A DNA stretch of 64,000 nt from Corynebacterium felinum (lineage in GTDB: Bacteria; Actinomycetota; Actinomycetes; Mycobacteriales; Mycobacteriaceae). Shown here piece after piece: positions 42,430-52,885 of this stretch. The number at the start of each line of letters is the position of its first letter. Within the stretch, counting starts at the first letter, position 1. A program made the position numbers and the translations under genes. A model generated the notes under the pieces. That model had not been told where the DNA came from. It did no database searches and saw only the letters and a list, made by a program, of their open reading frames with translations. Location: positions 1,054,001 through 1,118,000 of the forward strand of contig NZ_CP047209.1 of NCBI RefSeq assembly GCF_030408755.1, read 5' to 3'.

Positions 42430-43950
42430 TTAAGAAGCTTTCTGCGCTACTGAGGCAAACTCTTGCTGAATGCGATCGTCCGGCTCCTTCGTCATCAGCG
42501 AGACCACAACAGTAACAACGGTTGAGACAATCACACCAGGGACCATCTCGTAAATCAGATCGCCCAATGAGGTTGAACCCCACACAAACACAGTGACCGC
42601 ACCGGTGACCATGCCCGCCAAAGCGCCACTGGCATTCAAACGCTTCCAGTACAAACTCAGTAGTACAAGCGGGCCAAACGCGGCACCGAAACCAGCCCAC
42701 GCAAAACCAACCAAACCAAGAATTGAATCAGAAGGATTGATCGACAACACGCCAGCAATCACAGCAACCGCAACCACCGCAGTACGCGACAAGTTAATCA
42801 AAATCCGCTCACTCGGCTTGCTCTTAGCAAAAACCATATAAATATCTTCGATCAACGAGGTTGAAGACACCAGCAGCTGCGACGAAATTGTCGACATAAT
42901 TGCAGCCAACACCGCAGTCAGAATCAAACCGCCAATCAGTGGATGGAACAACACGCGACCCATATCCAAGAAGATCGTCTCAAACGACTTTTGATCCACA
43001 ATCGAAATATCAGGATTCTGCCCAAAGAACGCCGTACCAACAATCGCCACAAAAGTAGCACCGGCAATCGAGAACATCATCCAACCAATACCGATGAACC
43101 TACCTGTACGAGCATCTTTCGCCGAACGCAAAGCCATGAAACGCACAATGATATGAGGCTGACCGAAATAGCCCAAACCCCACGCCATATTGCCAATAAT
43201 CGCAGCAGCCGACACCCCAGTGATCATCGAGAAATACCCAGGATTACCCTCACCAGAAGTATAAGGACCATAATCATTGCTCGTCGCCCACGTCCAGATC
43301 GACGAAGGATCATCCAAATACAGCAACGCCATCACAGGAACCACAATCAACGACGCAAACATAATCGTGCCCTGCACAGCATCCGTATAGGCCACAGCCA
43401 AGAAACCACCAATAAAGGTGTACATCACGGTAATGCCCGCCACGATCAACATGCCGTCAAGATAATCCCCACCAAACGTCGATTCGAAATAGCGGCCACC
43501 AGCCACCATGCCCGAGGAGACATAGAAGGTAAAGAAAACCACAATAATGATTGCCGACACCATGCGCAGCGCACGAGACTTATCACCCAAACGGTTCTCA
43601 AAGAACGACGGAATAGTCACCGAATCATTCGCAACCTCAGTATAGGAACGTAAACGCGGAGCAACCCATTTCCAGTTCGCCCACGCACCCGCCACCAAAC
43701 CGACAGCAATCCATAACTCAGACATGCCAGTGACAAACAACGCGCCGGGCAAGCCCATTAACAGCCAGCCGGACATATCAGAAGCACCCGCCGACATTGC
43801 AGCCACAAAGGGATTCAACCCACGGCCAGCAAGAACGTAATCGTCATACTGATTCGTCTGGCGGTAACTCCAGTAACCGATCGCGAGCATAGTGCCCATA
43901 TAGATAATGATGGCCAAGATGTACCATGTATGGTCCGACATGGATTCCAT
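42430..43950 (-). CDS. putP: sodium/proline symporter
   Basis: A 506-residue solute:sodium symporter with 13 predicted helices. DDYVLAGRGLNPFVAAMSAGASDMSGWLLMGLPG (helix 2, about 30-65) and the helix 8 region AVLAAIMSTISSQLLVSSTSLIEDIY are sodium and proline site motifs of PutP; FAWAGFGAAFGPLVLLSLYWKR is the SSS signature. It imports L-proline with Na+ as nutrient or osmolyte. Start choice is uncertain: ATG 43950 lies three bases after AAGGAGG, ATG 43941 twelve bases after it. The frame is open to 44043. A long gene-free region upstream (800 bases) may hold its control sites. Confidence 0.93.
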   Translation of the reverse strand: MESMSDHTWYILAIIIYMGTMLAIGYWSYRQTNQYDDYVLAGRGLNPFVAAMSAGASDMSGWLLMGLPGALFVTGMSELWIAVGLVAGAWANWKWVAPRLRSYTEVANDSVTIPSFFENRLGDKSRALRMVSAIIIVVFFTFYVSSGMVAGGRYFESTFGGDYLDGMLIVAGITVMYTFIGGFLAVAYTDAVQGTIMFASLIVVPVMALLYLDDPSSIWTWATSNDYGPYTSGEGNPGYFSMITGVSAAAIIGNMAWGLGYFGQPHIIVRFMALRSAKDARTGRFIGIGWMMFSIAGATFVAIVGTAFFGQNPDISIVDQKSFETIFLDMGRVLFHPLIGGLILTAVLAAIMSTISSQLLVSSTSLIEDIYMVFAKSKPSERILINLSRTAVVAVAVIAGVLSINPSDSILGLVGFAWAGFGAAFGPLVLLSLYWKRLNASGALAGMVTGAVTVFVWGSTSLGDLIYEMVPGVIVSTVVTVVVSLMTKEPDDRIQQEFASVAQKAS

Positions 43951-44754
43951 CCACCTCCTTAAAAGGTTGAGAAGTAAAAGTTGTGCACGAAAATCGCGCG
44001 AAGAAAGAAAGCCTACCGTTGGATGCTTTGGGCCTTCGATCACCGGCGTCGACTAGCAAAAACAGGCAATGCAAATCAGGCACAGTGCACTACAAGTGAG
44101 AAACAAGGCATGTGGGAAAACAGAAAAATCTCCCCGCAGGCACAAGGTGGTTGCAGAAAAGGGCCGCCACGAACTGGCTGTAAGAACACGCGCTTCCCGC
44201 TGAGTTCACACGTGCCGCATCACACTGGGGTTAAAATTTGAGAAAAGGTGAGGGTATTTCCGTAATCTTTCGCGCATCCAAGGGTAGCGCCCGAGGTAGG
44301 GAAAATGCATAATGTGCATAAAAGTGCATGAAATATTGCGGCTGTGGATGTGTGAAATAAAACGGTGTTGATCAGCAAAAATGCTCGCAGGGTTAGGGTC
44401 TGCTATTCAATTATTGTGGTGTATCTTACAGAGATGAGATCATGCTATGGGGCAAAATGGGGAAAATATGAGAAGCTTTTGTGTATCTTGACAGCTAACG
44501 CTTGGGGAAACAGGGGGAGAAGGGGGTAGTGTTTATGCTGCAGATTCTGGGCGGGGAATGTTTATGGTCATGCAAAGGGGGCGCTGTCGGCGGCAGTGTT
44601 ACTGCAGGGCAAAAAAGGGTGGTGAGCGATAGGTTGGGGTGAAGATGGGTGAGGGAAATGCTTATATGCAGGATCTTTAGCTACACTTGGTGAAGTATTG
44701 GAAAAATTGTTCGAAGCATAAGTGCTGGGTGTGTAAGGGGCGTTTGGTAGAACT
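43951..44754. other. 804-bp divergent intergenic region putP / SNF2 helicase
   Basis: No protein-coding gene seen. TGCAT occurs three times at about one helical turn (44306, 44315, 44325), which could be operator half-sites. The rest is AT-richer than the flanks. Both promoters must lie here. Confidence 0.5.
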
Positions 44755-47700
44755 ATGTACATGAATACCCACTTGCTTCACGGACTGTGGCTGAAGAACT
44801 CGGGCCTTCACTTGTGGATCGAGCAAGTGGACGGGCACAAAATAGTCACCCCAGACTCAGTAGCGCCCGACGTGTTCCCGCCAGCAATCGATGCACTCAT
44901 CCGGGGCAAAAACTTTCGCCACAGCGTCAACACCACCCTTGTCACCCCGAAGGGAAGGGAAGTTAAGCTGCACATTCCCACGCTTGCCTTCGCACCGGAG
45001 CAGGCAGTGCGCGTGCTCAGCCACGTCGCGCTCATCAATGAGCTGAGCGCAACCCCAACCCAGCTGGCCAATCTCGCACCTGATCTTAAATGGCTGGCGC
45101 ACATGTACCGCGGGCTGGTGGAGTTCGTCAAAGCTGGGCGGTTGACCATTAAACTCAACTATTTCGACAACCAGTGGTACCCCACCTGGCAGCTGGCCAG
45201 CGGGTTGGGTGAACGCGGATGGCTTGCGCAGATGACACACGCCGCCCCAGGGGTGCTGACCGCCAACGGCGGAACGAATGTTGCTGAAGACATGGCTGAA
45301 GAGCTCCCGCACTGGATTGCCAATTCCTTGCTCAGACCACTGTTTGAACAACCGCGTGCCACTGAATGGCACGAGTTTAGTCATGCCCTGCTCAGTTCAG
45401 CACCGTTGCGTCGTGGCAGTGCGGCGTTGGTGGGGGCGTTGAATAAGTGGAAAGATTCAATTACTGCTGTCGATATCAAATTGGTGATTAAGGTTGAAGA
45501 ACCCGACCGGCTGAAAGCAGATGTCCCCACCCGGGTGATCGATAGCCGCATCAATAATCAACCAGACGATGTGCTCAGTGCTGAGGATGTGCTGTGGCCG
45601 GTGCGCGTTCAGGTGCAAAGTGGCATTGATGCCCCTGTTCCGGTCCGGATGAAAGATTACGATTCCACCACGCGTTTTCGGGTCAATGGGATTCGGCGCG
45701 AAGCAATGTTCATTTCGCGCTTCTTAAGCAACGATTACAGCGCCGGTGTTCGGGCGGCGGTGCCGAGTGCTATCGATGGTGATTTTGATGTCTTCCTTAC
45801 TATTGACGAACTGCTTGAGTTCATTAATGATAATGTGGCGCGGTTGCGCAATGCTGGCATTGTTGTGCTTTTGCCCAAAGCGTGGAGTACTCAAGAAGCC
45901 AAAGCACGAGTCAATGTGTCCGTTCCCACTGAAGATACGGGTGTGAGCAGGGTCGGCTTTGACTCCATTGTTGATTTTGACTGGCGCATTTCGCTTGGCG
46001 ACGTCGAACTGACCGAAGAGGAAATGCGAGCGCTGGTCAACTCCTCATCGACGCTGATTCAGCTTCGTGGCAACTGGGTGATTGCCGACCCCGACTCGTT
46101 GAGAAATGTCAAAGCATATGTGGCGAAATTTGCTGGTACTCAACGCAAGAACATTGAGCAAGAAATCAAGCGTCTTTCAACGCTGAAGGAACTATCGAAG
46201 TCGCCAGCCGACCAAGAGTACTTAGCGCAACGCATCGCAGCTCTTTCCGCCACCCTTGACCAGCCTGAGGATTTAAGCGGGCGCTTGAGCCTAGCTGAAT
46301 TACGCCAGCTTGCCTTGGAATCCTCACCCACTGAGCCACTTGAATTCCGTGGCCCAAAGTGGCAACTAGCCGTGTTAGGCCAGGGGAATCAGCCGGAGTT
46401 TCCAGCACCCCAGCCAGTTGACATCCCATCGACTGTGCATGCGAGGCTACGCGAGTACCAGCATCGTGGCGTGGATTGGATGTATTGGATGTCCACCCAG
46501 CATATTGGCGGGATTTTGGCCGATGATATGGGCTTAGGTAAAACTTTGCAGTTGCTGGCTTTGCATGCTGTGGAGAAGCAAGAAGCGGAACAACAAGACG
46601 CCGAAGTCAGCATTGACGTGCCAGATCTTCGCGCGCTTGGCGGTGAACAATCCGATGGTATTACCTCGCCAGCGTATGGTCCTTCGCTGGTGGTGGCGCC
46701 GACCTCAGTGGTGGGTAACTGGGCGAAGGAAGCGAAGAAGTTTGTTCCTTCGCTCAAGGTGCTGGTGCATCATGGGGCAGGGCGGATTAGCAGTACTGAG
46801 CGTTTAGCGGAGTTTGCCGAATACGATCTGGTGGTCACATCTTATGGCACAGCAACGAGGGATTTTCCGCTACTTTCCCAGGTGTTTTGGCAGCGAGTGA
46901 GTCTGGATGAGGCGCAGCATATTAAAAATTCCTCCACGCAGGTGGCGCGTGCGGTTCGTTCTTTGGTGTCGAAGCACAGGATCGCGCTGACCGGTACCCC
47001 GGTGGAGAATAGGTTGTTGGAGCTTCGGGCGATTTTGGATTTTTGTAATCCTGGCATGTTGGGGTCGGTGTCGTTTTTCCGCAATCACTTTGCTAAGCCT
47101 ATTGAGGTAACTCAAGACGAAGTGGTGATGGAGAAGCTGAAAGAGCTGACCCAGCCGTTTATTTTGCGCAGGTTGAAGTCTGATCCGGCTATTGTTTCGG
47201 ATTTGCCGGAGAAGCAGGAGCAGATTGTCACCGTGGAGATGACGCAGGAGCAAACCGCACTGTATCAGGCTTATGTGAATGAACTGCGCCAGGCGATTGA
47301 ATCCCGGCAGGGCATGAAGCGTAAAGGTTTGATCTTAAGTTCGCTGACAAAGATTAAGCAGATTTGTAACCACCCCGCGCATTTTCTTGGTGATGGTTCC
47401 GCGATCACCATTAAAGGTAAGCACCGTTCCGGCAAGGTCCAGGAGTTGATGTCGATCATTGATCTCGCCCGAGCTAGTGGCGAGAAGGTGCTGATTTTTA
47501 CCCAGTACAAAGCGTTTGGTGATCTTTTATTGCCTCACCTTGAGGCTGTGTATGGCTGCGATATTCCGTTTTTGCATGGGCAGGTGTCGAAGTCGGCGCG
47601 TGATCGGATGGTGGATGTTTTCCAGTCAGCAGACGGCCCACCGGCAATGGTGTTGAGTTTGAAGGCCGGCGGTACGGGTTTGAATCTCACCGCGGCCAAT

Positions 47701-47964
47701 ATTGTGGTGCATGTGGATCGGTGGTGGAACCCGGCAGTGGAAAACCAAGCCACGGACCGTGCCTATCGCATTGGTCAAGACCGAGATGTCAAGGTGTACA
47801 AGTTGATTACGGCCGGTACGTTGGAGGAGAAGATCCACCACATTATTACCGGCAAGTCGATTCTGGCTAACACGATGGTCACACAGGGCGAAGGGTGGAT
47901 CACGGAGTTGAGCGATCAGCAGCTCAGTGAACTGTTAGAGTACACGCGCATGGATGAAAACTAG
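44755..47964 (+). CDS. SNF2-family DNA-dependent ATPase/helicase
   Basis: A 1069-residue protein. The N-terminal half (about 1-540) is the bacterial SNF2-associated region, with the DUF3670-like block EEMRALVNSSSTLIQLRGNWVIADPDSL (about 422-450). The motor begins near 565 with REYQHRGVDWMYWM; motif I ADDMGLGKT (about 589-597), DEAQ (near 718), TGTPVENRL, and in the second domain FTQYKAFGD, SLKAGGTGLNLTAA and QATDRAYRIGQ. Such enzymes translocate on duplex DNA and remodel protein-DNA or repair complexes. ATG start; an RBS is weak. A SWIM-domain gene follows after 13 bases, the usual bacterial partner. Confidence 0.93.
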   Translation: MYMNTHLLHGLWLKNSGLHLWIEQVDGHKIVTPDSVAPDVFPPAIDALIRGKNFRHSVNTTLVTPKGREVKLHIPTLAFAPEQAVRVLSHVALINELSATPTQLANLAPDLKWLAHMYRGLVEFVKAGRLTIKLNYFDNQWYPTWQLASGLGERGWLAQMTHAAPGVLTANGGTNVAEDMAEELPHWIANSLLRPLFEQPRATEWHEFSHALLSSAPLRRGSAALVGALNKWKDSITAVDIKLVIKVEEPDRLKADVPTRVIDSRINNQPDDVLSAEDVLWPVRVQVQSGIDAPVPVRMKDYDSTTRFRVNGIRREAMFISRFLSNDYSAGVRAAVPSAIDGDFDVFLTIDELLEFINDNVARLRNAGIVVLLPKAWSTQEAKARVNVSVPTEDTGVSRVGFDSIVDFDWRISLGDVELTEEEMRALVNSSSTLIQLRGNWVIADPDSLRNVKAYVAKFAGTQRKNIEQEIKRLSTLKELSKSPADQEYLAQRIAALSATLDQPEDLSGRLSLAELRQLALESSPTEPLEFRGPKWQLAVLGQGNQPEFPAPQPVDIPSTVHARLREYQHRGVDWMYWMSTQHIGGILADDMGLGKTLQLLALHAVEKQEAEQQDAEVSIDVPDLRALGGEQSDGITSPAYGPSLVVAPTSVVGNWAKEAKKFVPSLKVLVHHGAGRISSTERLAEFAEYDLVVTSYGTATRDFPLLSQVFWQRVSLDEAQHIKNSSTQVARAVRSLVSKHRIALTGTPVENRLLELRAILDFCNPGMLGSVSFFRNHFAKPIEVTQDEVVMEKLKELTQPFILRRLKSDPAIVSDLPEKQEQIVTVEMTQEQTALYQAYVNELRQAIESRQGMKRKGLILSSLTKIKQICNHPAHFLGDGSAITIKGKHRSGKVQELMSIIDLARASGEKVLIFTQYKAFGDLLLPHLEAVYGCDIPFLHGQVSKSARDRMVDVFQSADGPPAMVLSLKAGGTGLNLTAANIVVHVDRWWNPAVENQATDRAYRIGQDRDVKVYKLITAGTLEEKIHHIITGKSILANTMVTQGEGWITELSDQQLSELLEYTRMDEN

Positions 47965-47977
47965 GAGGTAGGCACTG

Positions 47978-48790
47978 ATGACGCCACGGAAAAGAGTCCG
48001 CGACGATAACGTTATTTACGCAAACTTCCGAGCCAAGCAGCGCGTAGCTTCCCAAGAGGAAGTAGAAAAGCCTGCACAGCCGATACTGCCTCGTTCGACT
48101 CGTCAAGCACCCGGCGTGTTATTGCTGCGCAGGTTGATTGAGGAGCGTAGTGAATCTGGTCGGCTTGCCCGCGGCCGGATCTATGCGCGTGGAAAGCACG
48201 TGGAAAACGTCAGTTTCAAAAATGGTGTGATCAGTGCAGAGGTGCAAGGTTCCCAGAACCTACCATTCGAGGTGTCCTTGATTTTTCCGCACCGAGACAA
48301 AGATGATGAGAAAACCTTTATTAGCCAACTGCTGGCGAACCCGAATGGTCTGAGTAATCTCCGCGCGGGTGAGATCGATCCGCTACCGCTGCAGTTTCTG
48401 CTCGCATCTGGCGCGTTTGATTACCGCAGTAGGTGCAGCTGCCCAGATAAAACAGACGTATGTAAACACGCCGTGGCCACCGCTTTTAGTGCCATGGAGA
48501 TGATCGCTGCCGATCCGGAATTGCTGCTGCGCCTTCGGGGGTTGAACTTTGATGAGGTCGATCGCCTAGCCCAGGAGTTGCTGAAAGAAAAGGTCGGCAT
48601 TAATCCGCAAGAGTTTTGGGATGGCGGGCAACTTCCCACTATTCCGAGCATGAAATCGCATGCAGTGTTGGACGATTCCGACACCACGCTGCTGTATCAG
48701 GCGATGCGGATGATCAGTTACGGACCCGTCGATGAGCTACGGGCGGTTTCCGATTTGGAGGATCTCTTCGACTATCTGCTCAATTCTTAA
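47978..48790 (+). CDS. SWIM zinc-finger protein
   Basis: A 270-residue protein with the SWIM finger CSCPDKTDVCKH (CxCx6CxH, about residues 150-161) in a context FDYRSRCSCPDK ... HAVATAF. SWIM modules bind DNA or protein, and this type is regularly encoded next to SNF2 helicases in actinobacteria, where it probably acts as the helicase partner. The N-terminus is basic (TPRKRVRDDN). AGGAGG nine bases before the ATG; 13 bases after the helicase stop, so they form an operon. Molecular role not established. Confidence 0.88.
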   Translation: MTPRKRVRDDNVIYANFRAKQRVASQEEVEKPAQPILPRSTRQAPGVLLLRRLIEERSESGRLARGRIYARGKHVENVSFKNGVISAEVQGSQNLPFEVSLIFPHRDKDDEKTFISQLLANPNGLSNLRAGEIDPLPLQFLLASGAFDYRSRCSCPDKTDVCKHAVATAFSAMEMIAADPELLLRLRGLNFDEVDRLAQELLKEKVGINPQEFWDGGQLPTIPSMKSHAVLDDSDTTLLYQAMRMISYGPVDELRAVSDLEDLFDYLLNS

Positions 48791-48896
48791 AAAGCTTGTG
48801 CACAGGTGAACAACACGAAGACCATGCGATGCTTATAGGGAGGAAAACCATACTCTGAGCATCGGTGGTGTAGGGAAAGAAAAGGGAGACAAACTC

Positions 48897-50081
48897 GTGG
48901 TTGAGGATACTTTCACTCAGGTGAGAAGAACACACGTGCGTTTCGTGCATACCTCGGATCTGCAAATCGGGATGACTCGGTGGTTTCTCTCCGCTGAGGC
49001 GCAGCCACGCTTTGAAGCAGCCCGCAAAGATGTCATCGCCCGCATCGGGCACGTTGCCGTAGACAATGAGTGTGAGTTCATCGTGATCGCCGGCGACGTA
49101 TTTGAACACAACAGCATTCACGCGCGGGTGCGTGACCGAGCCATTGAAGCGCTCGCACAACTGCCTGTCCCCGTCGTTTTACTGCCGGGCAACCACGATC
49201 CGCTGACTGCGGACAGCGTGTTCTTCCACACACAAGCACACGAGAACATTCATGTGATCGACAGCTTCGAGGAGCGTGAGCTTATCGACGGCGTGAGCAT
49301 CGTCGGCGCACCCTACAAGGCGAAAAGCGCCCAAACCGACCTCGTTGCCCACGCTCTTGCACCCCTAGAGCCCACAAACACAATCCGCATCGCAATCGGA
49401 CACGGCCAAGTACATTCCCGCGGTAACGCCGACAAACTCGACCTCATTGACCTTGCGCTCGTGGAATCAAAAATCTCAGACGGCAGCATCGACTATCTCG
49501 CATTAGGGGATACCCACTCCGCCGAACCCGTCGGCTCCACCGGCCGCGTCTGGTTTTCCGGCGCACCCGAACCGACCGATTTCTACGAGTACCCCTCGGG
49601 GACGGGCGAACATAACGCAGGCAAGGTGCTCATTGTCGACGTCGACAAGCAACCCCAGTCAACCGCTGAATCAGCCCAGACCACGGTCACAGTCACCGAA
49701 AAAGAAGTCGGCACCTGGACATTTAGCGCCCCTACCTTCGAAATCAACAACTCAGATGAACTCGCCGACTTCTTCACCTACCTCGATAACCACCCCAACA
49801 AAGACCGCTGCGTGATCAAATACGCACTCACCGGCCGCATCGACATCGACACCATGCGCCAACTCGAAGAAGGCCTAGCCAACCGCGAACTACTCTTTGC
49901 AGCACTCTACCCCCGCGAACGCCTCATGGACCTCGACATCGAACCCAGCGACGACGATATCGCCACCCTCAACCTGCACGGATTCGCCAGCGACAGCTTC
50001 GACGAACTACGCGCCATGAACACCCCCGAAGCCACCGACGCCCTCAAACTCCTGTTCAGACTCAACGCCAAAACCCACTAA
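48897..50081 (+). CDS. SbcD/Mre11-like DNA repair nuclease
   Basis: A 394-residue calcineurin-type metallophosphoesterase. FVHTSDLQIG (near 16-25; D-x-Q instead of D-x-H), VIAGDVFEHN, LPGNHDPL and IAIGHGQVHS are the metal-binding motifs of Mre11/SbcD-type nucleases; LALGDTHSAEPVG follows. In the first motif the usual His is Gln, as in some bacterial YhaO-like proteins. The C-terminal about 120 residues would cap and bind the partner ATPase, encoded 21 bases downstream. GTG start with GGGAG upstream. It probably processes DNA ends with that ATPase. Confidence 0.87.
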   Translation: MVEDTFTQVRRTHVRFVHTSDLQIGMTRWFLSAEAQPRFEAARKDVIARIGHVAVDNECEFIVIAGDVFEHNSIHARVRDRAIEALAQLPVPVVLLPGNHDPLTADSVFFHTQAHENIHVIDSFEERELIDGVSIVGAPYKAKSAQTDLVAHALAPLEPTNTIRIAIGHGQVHSRGNADKLDLIDLALVESKISDGSIDYLALGDTHSAEPVGSTGRVWFSGAPEPTDFYEYPSGTGEHNAGKVLIVDVDKQPQSTAESAQTTVTVTEKEVGTWTFSAPTFEINNSDELADFFTYLDNHPNKDRCVIKYALTGRIDIDTMRQLEEGLANRELLFAALYPRERLMDLDIEPSDDDIATLNLHGFASDSFDELRAMNTPEATDALKLLFRLNAKTH

Positions 50082-50102
50082 CACCGACGAGACGGAAAAA
50101 CG

Positions 50103-52685
50103 ATGCGCATCCACGAAATCGAAATTTTCCACTTCCGTGGAATCACCCACCTCACACTCACCGACCTACCCACCAACGGGCTGATTGTCATCTCCGGACC
50201 CAACGAAGCCGGCAAATCCACCATCCTCGAAGCAATCGACACCGCCCTTAACACCAAATCAACCTCCAAAGCCAGCCACATCAAAGAAATCAAATCCCTC
50301 AACCACGATGAACCGCCCAGAGTAAAACTGCGCATCGAACTCGCCGGACACATCATCGAACTCGACAAGCAATACCTCAAAAGCCCCAAAACACTCATCA
50401 CCATCGACAACCGCACCTACAGCGGCGAAGAAGCAGAAAAACAACTCGCACAACTGAAAACAGAACACATCGACGACGCCCTCTACGCAGCCATGTTCAA
50501 CCGGCAAGACAACATGCTCCACGACCTTGCACTTGCCGAAATCCAACCGCTTGAACAAGTGCTACGCAGCCACACCAGCACAAACACCCACGCGGAGATC
50601 GATACACCCAACACCGGCAACAGCCTCATCGACGCCGCGCTTAAAGAAAAACTCACCTACTTCACCAAAAACAACCGCCCCACCGGCATACTCAAAGAAG
50701 CCGAAGAACGCCTCAACACTGCCCACGAACAGGAACGCACCTGCCTAGAAGCACTCAACCAACTCGAAAACTACGTCACTGAACACACACGCATCGAAAA
50801 ACAACGCGACCTCGCCCGCACACGCCTGCCCGAATTACGCCACGGACTCGACAACTACCGCAGCGAACTGAGCGAAATCACCGAACTCGAAACCACACTC
50901 ACCACCGCCACCAACACCTACGAAAAAGCTGAACTCGCACTCACACACGCCCGCACCGAACACACGCGCCGGGTCGAGAAAGAAAAAGAAATCGAGCGCC
51001 TGCGCATTCAAGTTGCCAGCCATGAAGCTGAACTCGAACCAGCCTTAGAAAAAGTTGAAGCCGAAAAACGCGCACGCAAGAGAGTCGTAGACACCCGCAA
51101 CGAAGCAATCGCGCACGCAAAAGCTGCCCGCGAAACCCTCACCGCACTGAAAAATGAGCAACGTGCAGCGCAGGCAACACATCGACTCGCCGAAAACCGG
51201 GCACTGATCAAGGCCATCGACGAGCTCGAAAACGAAGCAGAACCTCTACGCGCTCGCAAACCGCTAGCGAAAAAACACTACGCCCGCCTGGAAGCAGCTT
51301 TCGAAAAGCTTAAGGAAGTGCGCATCAAAGTCAGCGTCCAAGCAACCACCCTTGCGCTTTATGCCGATGATGCAACCACAATCACGCTCAACGGCAGTGC
51401 TCAGCACATCGACGCTGAGCCGTATGAGCTTCCTATCACCAGCGAAACGTCAATCGTTATCGGGAAGGTGACAGCACGAATCACCCCTGGAGCGGGCCTG
51501 GGTCTTCACGAACTGGAGAAAGCTGAAGATGAGTGGGAGAAACTGTGCACTGAGCTCGATGTTGACGATCTTGAACACGCCAAGCAGCGTGTCGACGCCG
51601 AATCCCAGCTCGCCCGCATCAACGACCACATCAAAGCCTTGCTGAAGTCACGCACGCGAAGCGAGATCGAGGAAGAAATCGCCCGCGATGCAAGTGAAGC
51701 TTGTGAGGCAAGCGGACGCAGCCTCGATGAGATTAACGCGGAGATCGCAGCAGCTGAAGAAACACTCACTCACGCTGAAACACAACGTGATGAGCTTGAT
51801 CGTGAACTGGAAACATTCGAGCAATCCCCAGCACAGATCAAAGTATTGCAACTTCAAGACGCACTGGGGACCAGCCGCGCAATCCTTGATCGGGAAACAC
51901 TAAGTCTGCATGAGGAAGAAAAAGCGCTCAGCAGCACCCAACTGGAAGAGAATCTTCTCCACGCCACAGCAGCATTCACACAAGCACGCAGCACACGTGA
52001 AGAAATCCAGCGTTGCGTGGACACTCTAGATCCGGAGCATAAACGCAAGCTCGTTGAGGTTGCGGAGGCGAAAGTGAAGAACTGTGAAGCAGAAATTCGC
52101 TCAGCGGAACGCGAGCTCGACCGCATGGCTGGATACATTGAACAAGCCACAGGCGTGGCTGCCGACTATGATCGAGCCCGCAATGAGCGCACAGAGGCGC
52201 AGCGTCGCTACGAGGTGCTCAGCGCCCGCGCCCGCGCAGCAGCGCTGCTCTACGATGTTTTAGCCAAGCACCAACGCCATGCTAGGGAACGCTACGCGGA
52301 ACCGTTCATGCACAAACTTCAGATGCTTGGGCGTGTGGTCTTTGGCAAAGATGTGTCTTTTGAATTGAGCGAAAATTTACAGGTGCTCGCTCGGACACAG
52401 CAGGGGGTGCGGGTTTCTAAGAAGAATCTTTCGGGCGGTGCCCAAGAGCAAGTGGAGATCCTTATTCGACTGGCTGTGTCGAGTTTGGTGGCTGAGCATG
52501 GTTTGCCAGTTTTCTTTGATGATGTGTTGGGTTCAACTGATGATGAGCGCCTTGATTCCATGGCCGCAGTCTTCAACTCCCTTTCTAAGAAACAGCAAAT
52601 ATTTGTCTTAACGTGTGCCCCAGTTCGCTATCAGGGAGTGGGGGTAAGTCGGGAGTATTTCATTAAGGATCTTCAAAGAATGTGA
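50103..52685 (+). CDS. SbcC/Rad50-like ATPase without zinc hook
   Basis: An 860-residue SMC-like ATPase. Walker A GPNEAGKST (32-40) at the N-terminus; signature NLSGGAQEQVEILIRL and Walker B LPVFFDDVLGSTDDER near the C-terminus. Long coiled coils lie at about 180-375 and 485-720. The place where Rad50/SbcC has a CxxC zinc hook has none. Instead there is a small beta-rich segment (about 395-470, ATTLALYADDATTITLNG ... VTARITPGAGLGLHE), as in YhaN-like and actinobacterial repair ATPases. It should work with the upstream nuclease on DNA ends. Walker B ends in DD where an Asp-Glu is common. Confidence 0.88.
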   Translation: MRIHEIEIFHFRGITHLTLTDLPTNGLIVISGPNEAGKSTILEAIDTALNTKSTSKASHIKEIKSLNHDEPPRVKLRIELAGHIIELDKQYLKSPKTLITIDNRTYSGEEAEKQLAQLKTEHIDDALYAAMFNRQDNMLHDLALAEIQPLEQVLRSHTSTNTHAEIDTPNTGNSLIDAALKEKLTYFTKNNRPTGILKEAEERLNTAHEQERTCLEALNQLENYVTEHTRIEKQRDLARTRLPELRHGLDNYRSELSEITELETTLTTATNTYEKAELALTHARTEHTRRVEKEKEIERLRIQVASHEAELEPALEKVEAEKRARKRVVDTRNEAIAHAKAARETLTALKNEQRAAQATHRLAENRALIKAIDELENEAEPLRARKPLAKKHYARLEAAFEKLKEVRIKVSVQATTLALYADDATTITLNGSAQHIDAEPYELPITSETSIVIGKVTARITPGAGLGLHELEKAEDEWEKLCTELDVDDLEHAKQRVDAESQLARINDHIKALLKSRTRSEIEEEIARDASEACEASGRSLDEINAEIAAAEETLTHAETQRDELDRELETFEQSPAQIKVLQLQDALGTSRAILDRETLSLHEEEKALSSTQLEENLLHATAAFTQARSTREEIQRCVDTLDPEHKRKLVEVAEAKVKNCEAEIRSAERELDRMAGYIEQATGVAADYDRARNERTEAQRRYEVLSARARAAALLYDVLAKHQRHARERYAEPFMHKLQMLGRVVFGKDVSFELSENLQVLARTQQGVRVSKKNLSGGAQEQVEILIRLAVSSLVAEHGLPVFFDDVLGSTDDERLDSMAAVFNSLSKKQQIFVLTCAPVRYQGVGVSREYFIKDLQRM

Positions 52686-52885
52686 TGCAGGTTATTTTAT
52701 ACATGCAAGTAGCTACGGGTTTCCATGATCTATGCGATAGAGATTTTCAATAGCATGTCGATATTAATGTAAAATTAATTATATTAAGCCATTTTCCTTT
52801 TTATTGAAAAAGATACCTATCTAAATTTCTCCGCAACGCCCCAAGGCTGTGCGAGAGCTTTAAAAATCATTTCCTGCACGTTATT

